A model generated the notes under the pieces. It ran no database searches. It had not been told where the DNA came from and saw nothing but the letters and a program-made list of their open reading frames with translations. Below are positions 25,275 to 37,469 of a DNA stretch of 64,000 nucleotides, piece by piece. The position numbers and the translations under genes are program-made. Position 1 is the first letter of the stretch. Every line of letters starts with the position of its first letter. The stretch is from Parietaria judaica (Eukaryota > Streptophyta > Magnoliopsida > Rosales > Urticaceae), in assembly GCA_954871525.1 (NCBI GenBank), contig OX940871.1, forward strand, positions 3,162,001 through 3,226,000, in the 5' to 3' direction.

Positions 25275-27108
25275 ATGGGGTCGTACGCGAGCAAGCAGAA
25301 TAACGGCGCCGACGGAGTTGAAGCGCTCTCGATTTCCGATCATCCTCTCGTAAGTCTCCAGCTTCACACGGCTAGGGTTTGGATATGCGTCAACAATCGT
25401 CGTTGCTTGGTTATTATTACTACATACGATGGATTTTTTTACGTCTAGAAAATAATATAAGTGAAACTTGATTTTACATCCCCAAGTTTCTAAGTTTTAA
25501 AACTATATTTTTTGCACTTTTTAGTTCCCAAAATACTTATTTTTCAATGAACACCGATCATATTGGTAATAATCACCGATTTGATACATGTAGTTTGATA
25601 TTGATATTGATAAAGTTAAAAAGGGTATCTATTGTAATTCCAATCTCACTCAGCTTTCTTCAACTATCCTGCTTAGGTTTTGAATATTTGAAGTAATATT
25701 ACAAATATATCTACACTGTGGTTGAAATATACTACAAAAATATATCTTCGCACATATTTGCATGGAAGCTTCTTTCTTCTTTCTTCTTCCTTACATCTTT
25801 GTTTGTTTAGGGTTTTTTCTCTTGAAATATTAACCCTAACCTCCTTCACTGTCTTTTTTTCTGTCTATTAAAATACAAATATAGATTGAGCAATTGACGG
25901 AGACTCAAAGACCTATAGACAACATCGCCGACGATCTGTTGTGGGAGATCCTCATACGCCTCCCCGACAGCCGGCAAGCAGTGCGATGCGCCGCCGTGTG
26001 CAAGCGGTGGTCCTCTCTCATCTTCGCATCTCAATTCGCTCAGTCGTTCTCCGCTCTCCGTCGGGGCCTCGACGACGCTGACTTCTCCTCCGCGATTGTA
26101 CCGCTCTTAGTCATGAGGCCCGATCCCGATTTCTATAGAGTTCCGTTCTTCGGCAACAAACACTATCACATTCTTGGGGAACCTCAAGTCGTTGGAGCTG
26201 GAGATTACTTAAGTTTCTTGCCGTGGGAACATGTGATCGTAAGGGCGTACTGCGGCGATTTGTTGCTCGTCTCTTGGCTCAATGGCGGAAGACTCTCCTT
26301 TTGCGTCTGCAATCCGATAACGAAGAAGTATTGGTGCGGCATTCCCGAGCCTCCCAAATTCATCCCGTGGAACTTCAAATGTGCGTTCACGTGTCGCCTC
26401 GGAAACCGAGGAAACCAAAATTATCATGTGACACTATTCTTTGAATCAAATTGTCCCGCCGACATGCTAAAGACGATCGATTTCTCATCCGAGATCGGAG
26501 AGTGGAGCTCTCCAACCATGGTTCATATGCCAATTAAGATTACCAAGGCATTTTGGGTTAGACTCCTACAGGAACCTGTTACTTGCGGAGACGGGTTATT
26601 CTATTGGTTAGAAGGCGAATTTCCTGAATGGGAATATGTAGTCGAATTCGATCAGTTAGCCGCGCCTTCCTCGGACGGCCACAGACACACCCGGCTTATT
26701 CACCGGCCACCAGTTGAGGCCACTGACAAAACCGCCATAAATCATGTGTGCCTTGGGACGTATAGAGGGAGGCTCCGGGTAGCTTATACAACATATTTTT
26801 TAGTGTTGAAAGTCTGGGAGCTGAGTCGTGCTTCTTCTTGTTGGTCGCTTGTGCACGACTCGGTTCTTGGGTGGTTTAGTTCTTGCCAGTTTTCTTACCC
26901 ACTGGCGTTGCATTCCGGGGACCGCAACGTCATTTTCTTGAAAACTTACAAAGGATGGATTTTTCGGTACGACATGTCGAATGGAACGAGACAGTATGTG
27001 GACAAGCTTCAGCAGCACCGGCATGCTGTTTGTCTCTACCCTTTGTGTTCGACTTGGCCCACACCGCTTCTTTCGCTTCCAGAGAGAGAGAGAGAGTCAT
27101 GTAGTTAA
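25275..27108 (+). CDS. F-box protein (432 aa, two exons)
   Basis: Exon 1 25275-25349 starts MGSYASKQNNGADGVEAL; intron 25350-25884 (GTAAGT...ATAG, phase 0); exon 2 25885-27108. The second exon has no ATG at its start, so the upstream exon and its TATA box decide the start. Residues about 35-79 form a classical F-box (PIDNIADDLLWEILIRLP then AVCKRWSSLI), the Skp1-binding module of SCF ubiquitin ligases. The remainder is a plant F-box-associated region with WxxL/W-rich strands (FCVCNPITKKYWCGIPEPPK, LKVWELSRASSCWSLVHD), presumably recruiting a substrate. Substrate unknown. GC content is above the surroundings. It sits in intron 1 of the GLR1 pseudogene on the same strand; GLR2 has nothing equivalent. 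Confidence 0.88.
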
Positions 27109-29211
27109 CAACTCCGTCCACACGGAGACGCACTTTTGAGACTTTGACCACTTGACCCGCTAGAAAAAAAGAATGACTCAACACGCTTACGGTTTGAAAC
27201 ACTTTGACAACTTTCACCGCAGTTTACCGTAATTTAAATGAGCAAACTTAAGAAAACTATTTTAATGCATGTATTATTATTGAAACTATCGCTACTTAAA
27301 ATCATTAATAAGCAAATACTGGTCCACCGTTAGAGTTTTTACATAATGCATGCTTAACTTATAAGAAAAAACTTACTGAAACATTATAATGCATTTACCG
27401 AATCGTTTACTGTTGTGTTTTTCTAATAATGAATGCCTGTTAGTATTGGATTTTGAAGCAATATAATGAGACACTGGAATTTTGAAAGCCAAGACGATCT
27501 ACATATAGAACTATTATGTCGTAAAAGATCGCGAGTTTTCTTTTTTACTTTAGCTAAAAACAGTTTGTTTCTTCCTATATTTATTAATACAAGTCAGCAA
27601 ATGAATGGAGAATGAAAATATTGAACAAACTTCTTAAATCCATATCAATGACCAAACGCAAATATCCTTTCAGTTTGACTTAATTAATTGGCCAAACGCA
27701 ATACGCAAATATACCTTAATAATGCCCGAAAGAGAAATGCATGGAAATTCAAGTTACAAAGCAAAGTCCGGAATTACAAATGCATTGCAGATGAAAGCCT
27801 TACAAAGATTTAATGAAATTCAATCAATTAAATTAATGTAAGCATTAAAAAAAATACGGTAGTTATTAAATTAGGATAGAAACCCGAGACTCCACGAGGG
27901 CCGAGTCACGTGAGTTTGGTCGAAGCTAAAAGGGCACAAACACAATTAAGAAATACTGAGTATGTGACCTGAAAACATATTCGATATTTTTCTTTGTTGT
28001 AATTTATTACATATATATTTCTTAGAGCGACTGGATTTTAAATCGAACTCGATAAATAAAAAGAAAGATTCCTAGAGATGGCCGCCGAATCGAGGAAAGC
28101 CGATTAGGGGCGATGGCTGAGAGCCAGAAAAATCGAGCTCGGCGGAGTATGATGAATCGCTTGGGCCGGAAGAGCAGTCACTGGAGAACGACTATAGAGA
28201 GAGTTGATGAAAAGAGTGATGGCAGAGTGAGAGGTGATGATATAATTTGTGCAAAGACCACAAAGACACTCATGATGTACTGATCATCATACTGAATCAT
28301 CATAATAAAAAAACACAAATATATTATAATGGCACCAATTTGGTATAGCTTTTTTTTTTTTAATGTTTTTAATTAAAAAAAATAAAAATCAGACAAGTGT
28401 TATGTAAGCTGTTAATAAAAAATTTGTTGCTGGTAACAAAAACTGATGTAGTATTTGGTAAAATAAATATATATAAGGTAAGACTACTAAAATAGACTAA
28501 AAACTCTGTTATTGTTTAAAAAAAATTAAAAGCAAAGAATCCTAGTTTTTACGACTAATGTACAAAAATCTAAAATCGCTTTTTTGTTTAATAACGTCTC
28601 TGTATAATTAGTGTAATCTATTTTATTTAAGATGATTTGATAACTAGTTATGCAATGTTATATTTTATTTACAGCGAATACATGATGATACATATAATAT
28701 TATTATTATATTTAATTATTTATATATATTAATTGTGACGTTTACCGTACAAAATTATTATTTAATCGAAATCATTAATTTATGAAAGTTCTATATTATA
28801 TATATAAATCCTCTATTATTAAATGAGTGCTAAACGTTGCACCAAAAGCTGTTAGGACCAAGGCCCATAGAAAGCTAATTACACAAAGCCTAAAGCCCAA
28901 TTAGAAGCCCAAAATTAGATAATTCCTAAAGCCCAAAACGTATGGGCCCGAAAACCCAAAGCCCAAAAAAGAAAAGCAAAAGCCGAAATTCAAGTCAAAC
29001 TTGATATTGGATTAAGCTTTTTCCATGGGGTGCTTCATTTTATCTCAATACTGTGCTTCTGATTATGCAATATATAATGTAATCATGGTATTGTACTCAA
29101 AATATTGATTGTTTATGGTCTACACCATTGTCTAAGAATTATCCTTTCACTATTATACAGTGTGGTGCTTGTATTGTAAGACTAGAACAACATCAACGTA
29201 TTCTGTTGCAG
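27109..29211. other. Remainder of GLR1 intron 1: AT-rich, no gene seen
   Basis: A patch at about 28080-28215 has gene-like composition but stops in the frames I checked. At about 28855-28990 there are repeated AAGCCCAAAA/GGCCCA words, also present at the same place in GLR2 intron 1 (about 54441-54515). Confidence 0.45.
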
Positions 29212-29444
29212 CTCACGAAGCTAGAAGTGTTGTTGATTAATGGTGGACAAACCGGACTCGAACAAAAGCTTCTCGCGGAGCTCGGTGGCAAAGCTAGAGT
29301 GCTCGTTATTTCTCTTTCGAACTGGGTTTCTTCTACGCCCATTAAGAAATATCCCTTCTTTGTACAAATCGCAAAACCCGGAGTCTCTCATTTTGAGGCT
29401 ATGGCTCCCACGGCCGAGGCTTTCGATTGGAAAGATGTTCTTCT

Positions 29445-29853
29445 TGTTGGGAAGTAATATGGAGAAGATGGAACTTTGGTGGGAGAGAATAAACTTGTTT
29501 GTATTGTTCACTTCTTGGCTTGGTTACAAAATGGTGGGAGGAAGTCTATATTTATAGACTTCAATGGAGACTTCTAGATAGTACATTAATTGCATGATTA
29601 CTTTAGGACTTAGTAGAGAATTCTAGAACATCTAACTAATACAAGAATTATCTAGAACTTCTAAGACATACAAGATAATTTTAGACTTCCTTACATATTA
29701 CAAGAGTATTGTAGAAGTCTAGTAATTACAAGACTTTTCTAGAAACTTACATATTACAAGAAGACTCTAGAAAACTACCTAATGCTAAGACAGTCGAAAC
29801 TATTTTACTAGAAAATTCTAGAGACTTATCAAATCAAGTTTATATTTTCAACA
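29445..29853 (+). mobile_element. Copia-like solo LTR in GLR1 exon 2
   Basis: Begins TGTTGGGAAG and ends TATTTTCAACA: TG...CA ends with short inverted repeat TGTTG/CAACA. Flanked by a perfect 5-bp duplication CTTCT (29440-29444, 29854-29858). The interior has many TCTAGAA/ACTTCTAGA words as in plant copia LTRs. No internal domain, so an LTR-LTR recombination product. Confidence 0.88.
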
Positions 29854-30457
29854 CTTCTCGTATACGACGATTCAGACATAGGGAGAGACGTAAAGTCCTT
29901 GATCGATTCTTTCAAAGAAAAAAATGTCGACGTGAAACATAAGAGATCGCTTGCATCAAATATGAACTCCATCAGATTTTGGTGTTTCGTTTTCGAATTA
30001 TCACCGTCCATGTTTCGCAACTACTCATTTTATCTACTTTTATCTAGGCTTCTCCCAATTGCAAAAACGGTTGGACTTATGAATGAAGGGTATGCATGGT
30101 TTCTGACTGAAACAACCACAAATATCTTGCACTTTGTTGATCACTATAAAGTTGATTCGATGCAAAGACTGATTGGTTTGAAGTCCTATACTCCATCTTC
30201 AAAGGGTCTTCATAGCCTTACATCAAGGATAAGAAGGAAAGTATATATTGACGATCCAAATTTGGAGCAACTGGAATTAAGTTCCTCTGCTATTAAAGCT
30301 TATGATACTATCGGGGCCGTAGCGCAAGCGATCGAGAGGGTTCACAAAGCAACTCCTCGGACCAATAACAGTATTGTGCTACGTAAATACTTGACCAATT
30401 TGACTTCGGAGAATGTAGGCCCTCTAGAGATAGTTCCTTGTTCCTCGAGGACATATT

Positions 30458-31157
30458 TGTTAAGGTCAGATTTTGTCAAATCTTTCCCTAACACTACCCT
30501 TTGTCGTTTGTGAAATATACGACATAAAACAAGAGGAGGATCACTTGAAGAACCGAAGCCCATCAAGGGTTAGAAGAAGTGAAGCCCAGCAAAAGAAGCC
30601 CAAAAGAAGTCCTCACCTTAGAGAACCGGCCCAAGACCTCGTCGCGAAGAGGGAAGTTCATCGAAGAAAACCTCTTCGGGAAAGCCTAATCGCACAAAAA
30701 GAGGAACTCACTCGAGATCGCGAGAAAGGAGGGAAGATTGGGTTATTCGGTTAAAGATTTCGTGGGATATCCAACGCAAAACAAGGAGGTTAACCACGAT
30801 CATAGCGAAACAGAAGGAAACCCTAGCAAGATTTGAGGAATATTCTAGAAGACTTGCAAGCCTATATATACGAATGTAAACTTAGCATAAATATTCATTC
30901 AGTATCTAGTATTCAGTATTCATTATTATCGCGAGTTTGAGAGAATAAATCCTTGAGTCCTCCAGTTTGCTTATTCATAGTATTCTCGACTTCCCAAGGG
31001 TTAGAGTGTGTAATCTTCGATTGTCCAAGCTATCAAACGGAAGAAACCGAGTCCTCTCGGAATCATAATAAATCATAGATATTCGTATTATCCATAATTA
31101 TTTATTATTATTTCGATTATCTTTGTGACTGCACGGTGAGTAAAATCGCCCTCTACA
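30458..31157 (+). repeat. 5' LTR of the Tat element
   Basis: 700 bp, TGTTAAGGTCAG to CGCCCTCTACA. TATATATA at 30863-30870 is the likely promoter. Differences from the 3' LTR are seen near 30967, 30983, 31010, 31048 and 31077. Confidence 0.95.
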
Positions 31158-31159
31158 GT

Positions 31160-31178
31160 TTGGCGCCCACCGAGGGGG
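31160..31178 (+). promoter_or_regulatory. Primer binding site region
   Basis: TTGGCGCCCACCGAGGGGG starts three bases into the internal region, the position and TGG start expected for a tRNA primer site. The tRNA is not assigned. Confidence 0.65.
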
Positions 31179-31239
31179 CTTTGTTTCTTTCTATCGCACA
31201 GCCAGGAAATCGAAGGGAGGAAGGAGGATGTGAAGGAGG

Positions 31240-33677
31240 ATGTCAACCGAGGAAGCCAGCTCCACCCAGGAGCAAACCATGCAGCGAATGCAACAACAAT
31301 TGGCCGAGGCCATCGCGAAGATGACGGAGGTCATAAGCAAAGCCGAGGAGTCCGCCCGAAAAATAGAGGAGCAAGCCGCGGAGAACAGACGCCTCGCAAG
31401 CCTCTTAGAGCGTGCGGAGAGACCGCGCCCGACGAACCAGATAGCAGAATCGGCCGCACGAGGGGCCGGGGAAGCGCCAGCAGAGACACGGTGACGACGG
31501 ACGCGCCGGTAGGCATGTCAACCCCATCGCTCATCAGGAACCTCTTCGACACAGACGCAGTCCAGCCAAACACATCGAATCGGCCGGAAGACACACCGGG
31601 GAACGCGCAGGGCAATGCAACGACGGACGTGGCGGCAAGAGTGGCCGAAGAGGTGGCCAAGGCGATGGCTTTAATGTCAGCAAAGATGGAAGCCAAGCTC
31701 GGACAGGTCGCATCACAGGTGCATCAAGCGACGAGCTCGGCGCCTGAAATCGACCGGATGGTGCGAGAAGCCAGGATCACCCTGTTCACGACGAGGATTC
31801 GAGGGATAGAGCTGGAGGAATTACCGAAGATCAGACTCACGCCATACAAAGGGGATACGGACCCCCATACACACGTGAAGTCATTCCGAATCGCGACGGA
31901 CAACATCGGGGGCGAAGAGGTCCGGAAGGAAGCCGTCCTGTGCAGACTTTTCATCGCAAGTTTGCAAGGCCGCGCCAGCGACTGGTTCGCGAGATTAACG
32001 CCGGGCTCCATCAACACCTCCGACGAGTTGGTCGCACTCTTCCTAAAGCACTTCTCCATCTATGTACAGACGGAGCTAACGGTGTCTAACCTCTTCGATG
32101 TCAAGCAAGGGAAGAACGAACCTCTTCGGCAATACATAGAGAAATTCAAGAACGTCATGTTCCGAATCCCGAAGATCGAGGATGTCGTCTCGGTCCAAGC
32201 TCTGAAGCATGGCTTATACTACCAATCTCCGTTCAACGACGAACTGTGCGTCTCGCTGCCAAACTCGATAGAAGACGCGCTCCACAAAGCAACGATCTAC
32301 ATGGACATGGAGGAAAATAAGGCGATTAAGAAGAGGTTAGAAGAGGAAGCCGAGGGCCGAGCGAGGCCTGAAAGGAAGGAAGCTAGAGACGGACGAGAGG
32401 GATCGTCGTCCAGAGCAAGAAGAGAAGGGGAACGACGAGATCGGAGAAGCAGAGACGGGGCCGACGAGCGAAGGATCAGGGAAAACCCTGGACACGGAGT
32501 CTACCAGGTGGACGGAAAGAAAGAGGCGCTCGGCAACCGCGAAGGCCATCGGCAGGAGGAACTCCCGCAAGGAAACTCACAACCAGGATACTTCCCGAGC
32601 AACCAGGGAAGCTTTCCGGAAAATCGAGGAGGTTACCTTGGCAACCGAGGAGGCTATTCTGGAGGCCGAGGAGGATTTTCAGGTAGCCGAGGAGGACATT
32701 CCGGCGGCCGAGGCAGCTACGAGAGAAAGCCTTGGCCGAGAGACATGAGAAAATACTGCTCTTTCCACGAATACCACTGCCATGCGACCGACGAGTGCGC
32801 CACCCTAAAGAAGATGATCCAAAGGAGGATCGAGCAAGGGGAATTCCAAGACGTCTCCCAAAAGCCCACTCCGCCGTGGAACAACGACAACCGATCATGG
32901 CCGAACAAGCGGGAAGCACCAGCACAGCGCGCGGGAGGAAACCAGGAGGCCCCAAAAAGAAACCTCACAATCGAGGAAGCATCGGGGGAGCGCCCGAACG
33001 ATGGGAGACCAGTCGCAAGACCAAGGATCGACCTGATCATGGGAGGGTCTCGCCTCTGCGAAGATTCCATCAATAGCATCAAAGCCTACCAACGCAAAGG
33101 AAAGGAGTCCGCTCAGGAGGATGCGCGGATGACAGGTCCGAAGACGACGATAGAGTTCGTCGACGAGGAAGTGTGCGCAGACGAGCACGATGATGCCCTC
33201 GTGCTAGAGCTCAACATAGGAGGATGCGACGTTGCTCGCGTCCTCGTCGACAATGGAAGCTCGGTCGACGTTATCACCTACGAATGTCTAACACGCATGG
33301 AGATCGAAGATCTGGTCATCGGAGGCCGTCCGCGCAAGGTGTCCGGTTTCAACGGAGACGTAGCTATCTCGCTGGGAACGGTGAATCTCCCCGTCTACGC
33401 CGGAACTGTCCATCGGATGACCGAATTCATGGTGTTGGACGTGCGATCGCACTTCAACGTAATCCTCGGGAGACCATGGATTCATTCGATGAAGGCCGTC
33501 CCGTCCACATACCACCGATGCATTAAATTCCCTGGACGGGTAGAAGGAACCATCGACGAAGTCCGAGGGAGCAGCGAAGCCTATCGCATCTGCTACATGA
33601 TGCACTTCCGAGCAATGAGCGCGCCCAAGGACGTTGAGAAGGCTGAGTGCAGCGGCAGCAAGCCCGCCGCTCAATAG
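31240..33677 (+). CDS. Gag-protease polyprotein of the Tat element (apparent frame shift near its start)
   Basis: The ATG at 31240 opens MSTEEASSTQEQTMQRMQQQ, a Gln-rich coiled-coil gag start, but that frame stops at 31494. The main frame (first codon positions divisible by 3) carries the gag core from about 31700 (MEAKLGQVASQ, SLQGRASDWFARL), an Arg/Gly-rich linker with repeated GGYSGGRGG-like units, a zinc-knuckle-like CxxHxxxCHxTxxC and then a retropepsin domain with VLVDNGSSVDVI (active site DNGSS, usual for Tat) and VILGRPWIHSM. It ends in TAG at 33675. Role: virus-like particle core and its maturation protease. A one-base indel between about 31400 and 31495 best explains the two frames. 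Pol follows in the same frame behind the TAG. Confidence 0.85.
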
Positions 33678-33683
33678 CAATTA
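33672..33683 (+). promoter_or_regulatory. Candidate stop-codon readthrough signal between protease and pol
   Basis: In frame: CAA TAG CAA TTA. This matches the UAG-CAR-YYA context known to drive leaky termination in tobacco mosaic virus-type replicases, including the preceding CAA. Pol continues in the same frame without another stop until 36216. Confidence 0.65.
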
Positions 33684-36600
33684 GCCGCGTCGGCTCCGCC
33701 TCCGCCATCGACGATCAGGAGGAAGCGACGCAGGAAAAAGGGAAAAGGAGGACCCCCGGGAATCCCCAAGATCCTCAACGCGGAAGACGTGGACGACCAA
33801 ACCACCGATGAAAGGCTAGGAAGCCCGCTGCTCGAAGAGGTAGAACAGGTCTGCATCGATGACTCCGATCCAACCCGAACCGTCGGTGTAGGCGCAGGAC
33901 TCGAGCCAGAAATCAAAGCCCAACTGGTCGAATTCCTGAAGAAGAACCGAAGAAGTTTCGCATGGTCTCACGAGGACATGCCCGGGATCGATCCGACGAT
34001 GGTCACCCACAGGCTCAACACGGACCCCGAGCACAAGCCCGTCATACAGAAGCGAAGAAAGATGGCCTCTGACCGAAATAAGATCATCAACGACGAAGTA
34101 GACAAGCTGCTCGCTATGGGGACCATCAGGGAGGTAAAATATCCCCAGTGGTTGGCCAACACCGTCGTGGTAAAAAAGAAGAATGGCAAATGGAGAGTAT
34201 GCGTCGACTTCACGGATCTCAACAAAGCGTGCCCGAAGGACAGCTTCCCAATGCCAAACATCGATCGCCTTGTCGAAGCCACTTACGGGTACGAGCTCCT
34301 AAGCTTCATGGATGCCTACTCGGGCTACCACCAGATCCGAATGCATCCAGACGACGAAGAGAAGACAGCCTTCATCAGCGAAAGAGGAACCTACTGCTAC
34401 AAGGTCATGCCTTTCGGTCTGAAAAATGCCGGGGCGACCTACCAGAGACTAATGACGAAGATGTTCCACGAACAAATCGGGAAGAGCATGGAAGTATACA
34501 TCGACGACATGGTCGTAAAGTCTCTAAAAGCGGCAATGCACGTGGAGCACCTGGCGGAGTGCTTCGGCGTCCTCAACAAACACCAGATGAAGCTGAACCC
34601 CACTAAGTGCACCTTCGGCGTCTCATCCGGGAAATTCCTGGGCCAAATGGTCACCCGACGAGGAATCGAAGCCAACCCCGAGCAGGTCGAAGCCATTCAG
34701 AACATGCCTTCGCCAAGAAACAGGCGAGAAGTGCAGAAGCTGACGGGAAGGATCAACGCGCTGAGGCGGTTCATCTCACGACAAGCAGACCGAACGCTTC
34801 TATTCTACGAGCTGTTGAGGAAAAACAAGAAGTTCGAATGGACCGAGAAGTGCGAAGAAGCTTTCCAAGCACTAAAGACCTATCTATCGTCACCTCCAGT
34901 CATGACAAAGCCGGAGCCCGGAGAGCCGCTCTACCTATACATCGCCGTGTCCGATCAAGCAATAAGCCAAGTGCTAGTTCGAGAGGAGAAAGGAGAGCAA
35001 AAGCCAGTCTCGTATATCAGCAGAAAGCTCCTCGACGCCGAAACGAGGTATCCCACCATCGAGAAGCTAGCACTAGCCGTATACGACGCATCGGAGAGAC
35101 TACGTTTCCACTTCCAAGCCCACACGATCATCGTCATGACAGACAGGCCGATTCGCTCCATCATTCAAAGCCCGAACCAGTCCGGCAGAATCACGAAGTG
35201 GAACATAAAGCTAGGGGCATACGACATCGAATATCAGCTGCGGACGAGTTTGAAGTCGCAAGTATTAGCCGATTTCCTCATCGAGCTACCCAGGGAACCC
35301 GTGGAGCTGAGCGATGAAGCCGGTACTTGGAAACTCTGCGTCGACGGATCAGCGACCTCGATGGGATCAGGAATCGGGATCCGGCTCATCTCCCCGATGG
35401 GAGAAGTGATCGAGAAGGCTTGTCGCCTTGCCTATCGCTCCACCAACAACGAAGCGGAGTACGAGGCGCTCATCGTCGGGATGCAATCAGCCACGGCCAT
35501 CGGAGTAAAGAGCGTGAATGCCTTTTCGGACTCTCAGCTAGTCGTCAAGCAAGTCAGTGGAGAATACGAAACGAACGACGAAAGGATGGAGGCCTACGCT
35601 GGGGTCGTCAGGTCTCTCGAGAAGAAGTTCGACTTCTTCACGTTGACACAGGTGTCCAGAGGAGACAACAACCACGCAGACGCCCTGGCAAGCCTGGGGT
35701 CGACCACCCAAGTAGGAGAGCTCCGATCAATCACAGTGGAGACACTACAGACGCCTAGCATCAAGAGAAGCGAAGGGCCCGATAAGAAGAAGCTAAAAGT
35801 AAGCGAGGAGGGACAAACCAACGAGGAGGACAGCACTCGCGGCAGTGACGAAGTCCCGAAGGAAAGCAATGGAGAAATTCAGCTCGTAGAAGAAGAAGAA
35901 GAAGAGAGCGAGGACGAAGAACCAGGAATAGTAGAAGGGACAGAAGACGAAGATTGGCGGACCCCCATCCGAGCATACCTGGTCGAAGGAAAGCTACCCG
36001 AAGATCGACAAGAGGCGCGGAAAGTAAAGACTAAGAGCTCTCGATACACGATCATAGACCAAAGGCTTTACTTCAAAAGCCTTGTCGGCCCCTACCTATG
36101 CTGTCTAGGCAAAGAAGAGGCGAACTACGTCATGGAAGAGATCCACAGCGGCGAGTGCGGCAACCACTCAGGCGGACGCAACCTACTAAGGAAAGCCAAG
36201 CTACAAGGTTTCTTCTAGGAAACAATGCGAGCGGATTGCACCAACCACGCCAGGAAGTGCGAAAAATGCCAGCGACACGCCCCAGCAATCAACTGCCCGG
36301 CCGAAGAGCTATCGGTGGTATCGGTGCCCTACCCCTTCATGAAGTGGTCAATGGACATCGTCGGTCCTATGCCAATCGGAGCAAGACAGAAAAGATTCAT
36401 GCTGGTGGTCACAGACTTCTTCACAAAATGGACCGAAGCCGAAGCCTACGCCAACATCAAGGACTCCGATGTCGAGAGCTATGTTTGGAAGAACGTAATC
36501 ACTCGCTTCGGACTCCCTAGGGCGATCATCGCAGACAACGGGTCCCAGTTCATCTCGAAGAGGTTCAAAGATTTCTGCGCACGATGGAAGATAAAGCTGA

Positions 36601-37196
36601 ACACTTCAACGCCAAGATATCCTCAGGGGAACGGGAACGCCGAAGCAATCAACCGAACGATCACCGACAGCCTCAAGAAGCGGCTCGACAAGAAGAAGGG
36701 GCTGTGGGCAGACGAACTCCCTGGAGTACTTTGGGCTTATCGAACAACGCCACACTCAGCCACCGGAGAAACCCCTTTTGCTCTAGCATTCGGGGTAGAA
36801 GCGGTGATCCCGGCGGAAGTAGGAGTCCCCAGTCTCCGGCGATCCTGGGCACCGAACCACGAGGAGGACAACAACCAGGACCTGCTTCATCAGCTGGACC
36901 ACATCGACGAAAGACGGGAGCGAGCCAGAGTTCATATAGCAAATTACCAGAACACCATCGCACGCTTCTACAACAAAAAGGTGCGACCAAGAAGGTTCCG
37001 GGTCGGAGAACTAGTCCTCAGAAGGGTGTTCCAAAACACAGCCGAGCTTAACGCGGGAAAGCTAGGAGAAAGCTGGGAAGGCCCTTATACGGTGACCCAC
37101 ATCGTCAAGCCAGGGGTGTACGAACTCAAGAACACCGATGGAGTCAAGGTCATAAGAAGGTGGAATGTCAAGCACTTGAAGAAATTCTACCAATAA
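33678..37196 (+). pseudogene. Pol of the Tat element: RT, two RNase H, integrase; nonsense codon inside
   Basis: Same frame as gag-protease. After a basic linker come reverse transcriptase (FPMPNIDRLV, FGLKNAGATYQRLM, catalytic VYIDDMVVKS near 34500), the Ty3-type RNase H (LYIAVSDQAI, VSYISRKLL), a second, archaeal-type RNase H (KLCVDGSATSMGSG, STNNEAEYEALI, DSQLVV), and an acidic linker (EEEEEESEDEEPG). Integrase starts with the HHCC zinc domain (HSGECGNHSGG...CTNHARKCEKC) and is cut by an in-frame TAG at 36216-36218. It resumes in the same frame with the catalytic core (WSMDIVGP, IIADNGSQF, GNAEAINRT give D, D, E) and a C-terminal domain ending VKHLKKFYQ at 37193. The internal TAG lacks the readthrough context and probably disables integrase. 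Confidence 0.93.
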
Positions 37197-37469
37197 AAAA
37201 AGTCATCGACGCCTTATGATTTCGGCTTTTAGTTAAGATTTCTTTTCTATTTTTCTTAAGTTTTTACATTTCATTTTAAGTTTATTTAACAGGGGACTCC
37301 CGACCCTACTTGTTCGGGATCCGCGCGATTGGCTCTGGCCTTATTCAATACAACATGGAGTACTCTTCCCTCGCGAGCCGCACCCACTGGGGGACTCGAA
37401 GGGTTTAACGAGGCTCGTCTCTTAAGACAATATTCTTTCGATGATTCAAGTAAACACGTACCACGAAAC
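37197..37469 (+). other. Post-pol spacer of the Tat element
   Basis: Noncoding stretch after pol with TTTCTTTTCTATTTTTCTTAAGTTTTT, then GC-rich sequence leading into the tandem repeats. No gene. Confidence 0.4.

Noticed and set aside
25894..25896. Single-exon start of the F-box gene at 25894
   Set aside because: The codon is TTG; a spliced upstream exon with ATG, TATA box and matching phase gives a better start at 25275.
31230..31500. Gag start at the GTG codon 31230
   Set aside because: Not an ATG, and the translation there looks like a shadow of the coiled-coil frame that starts at 31240.
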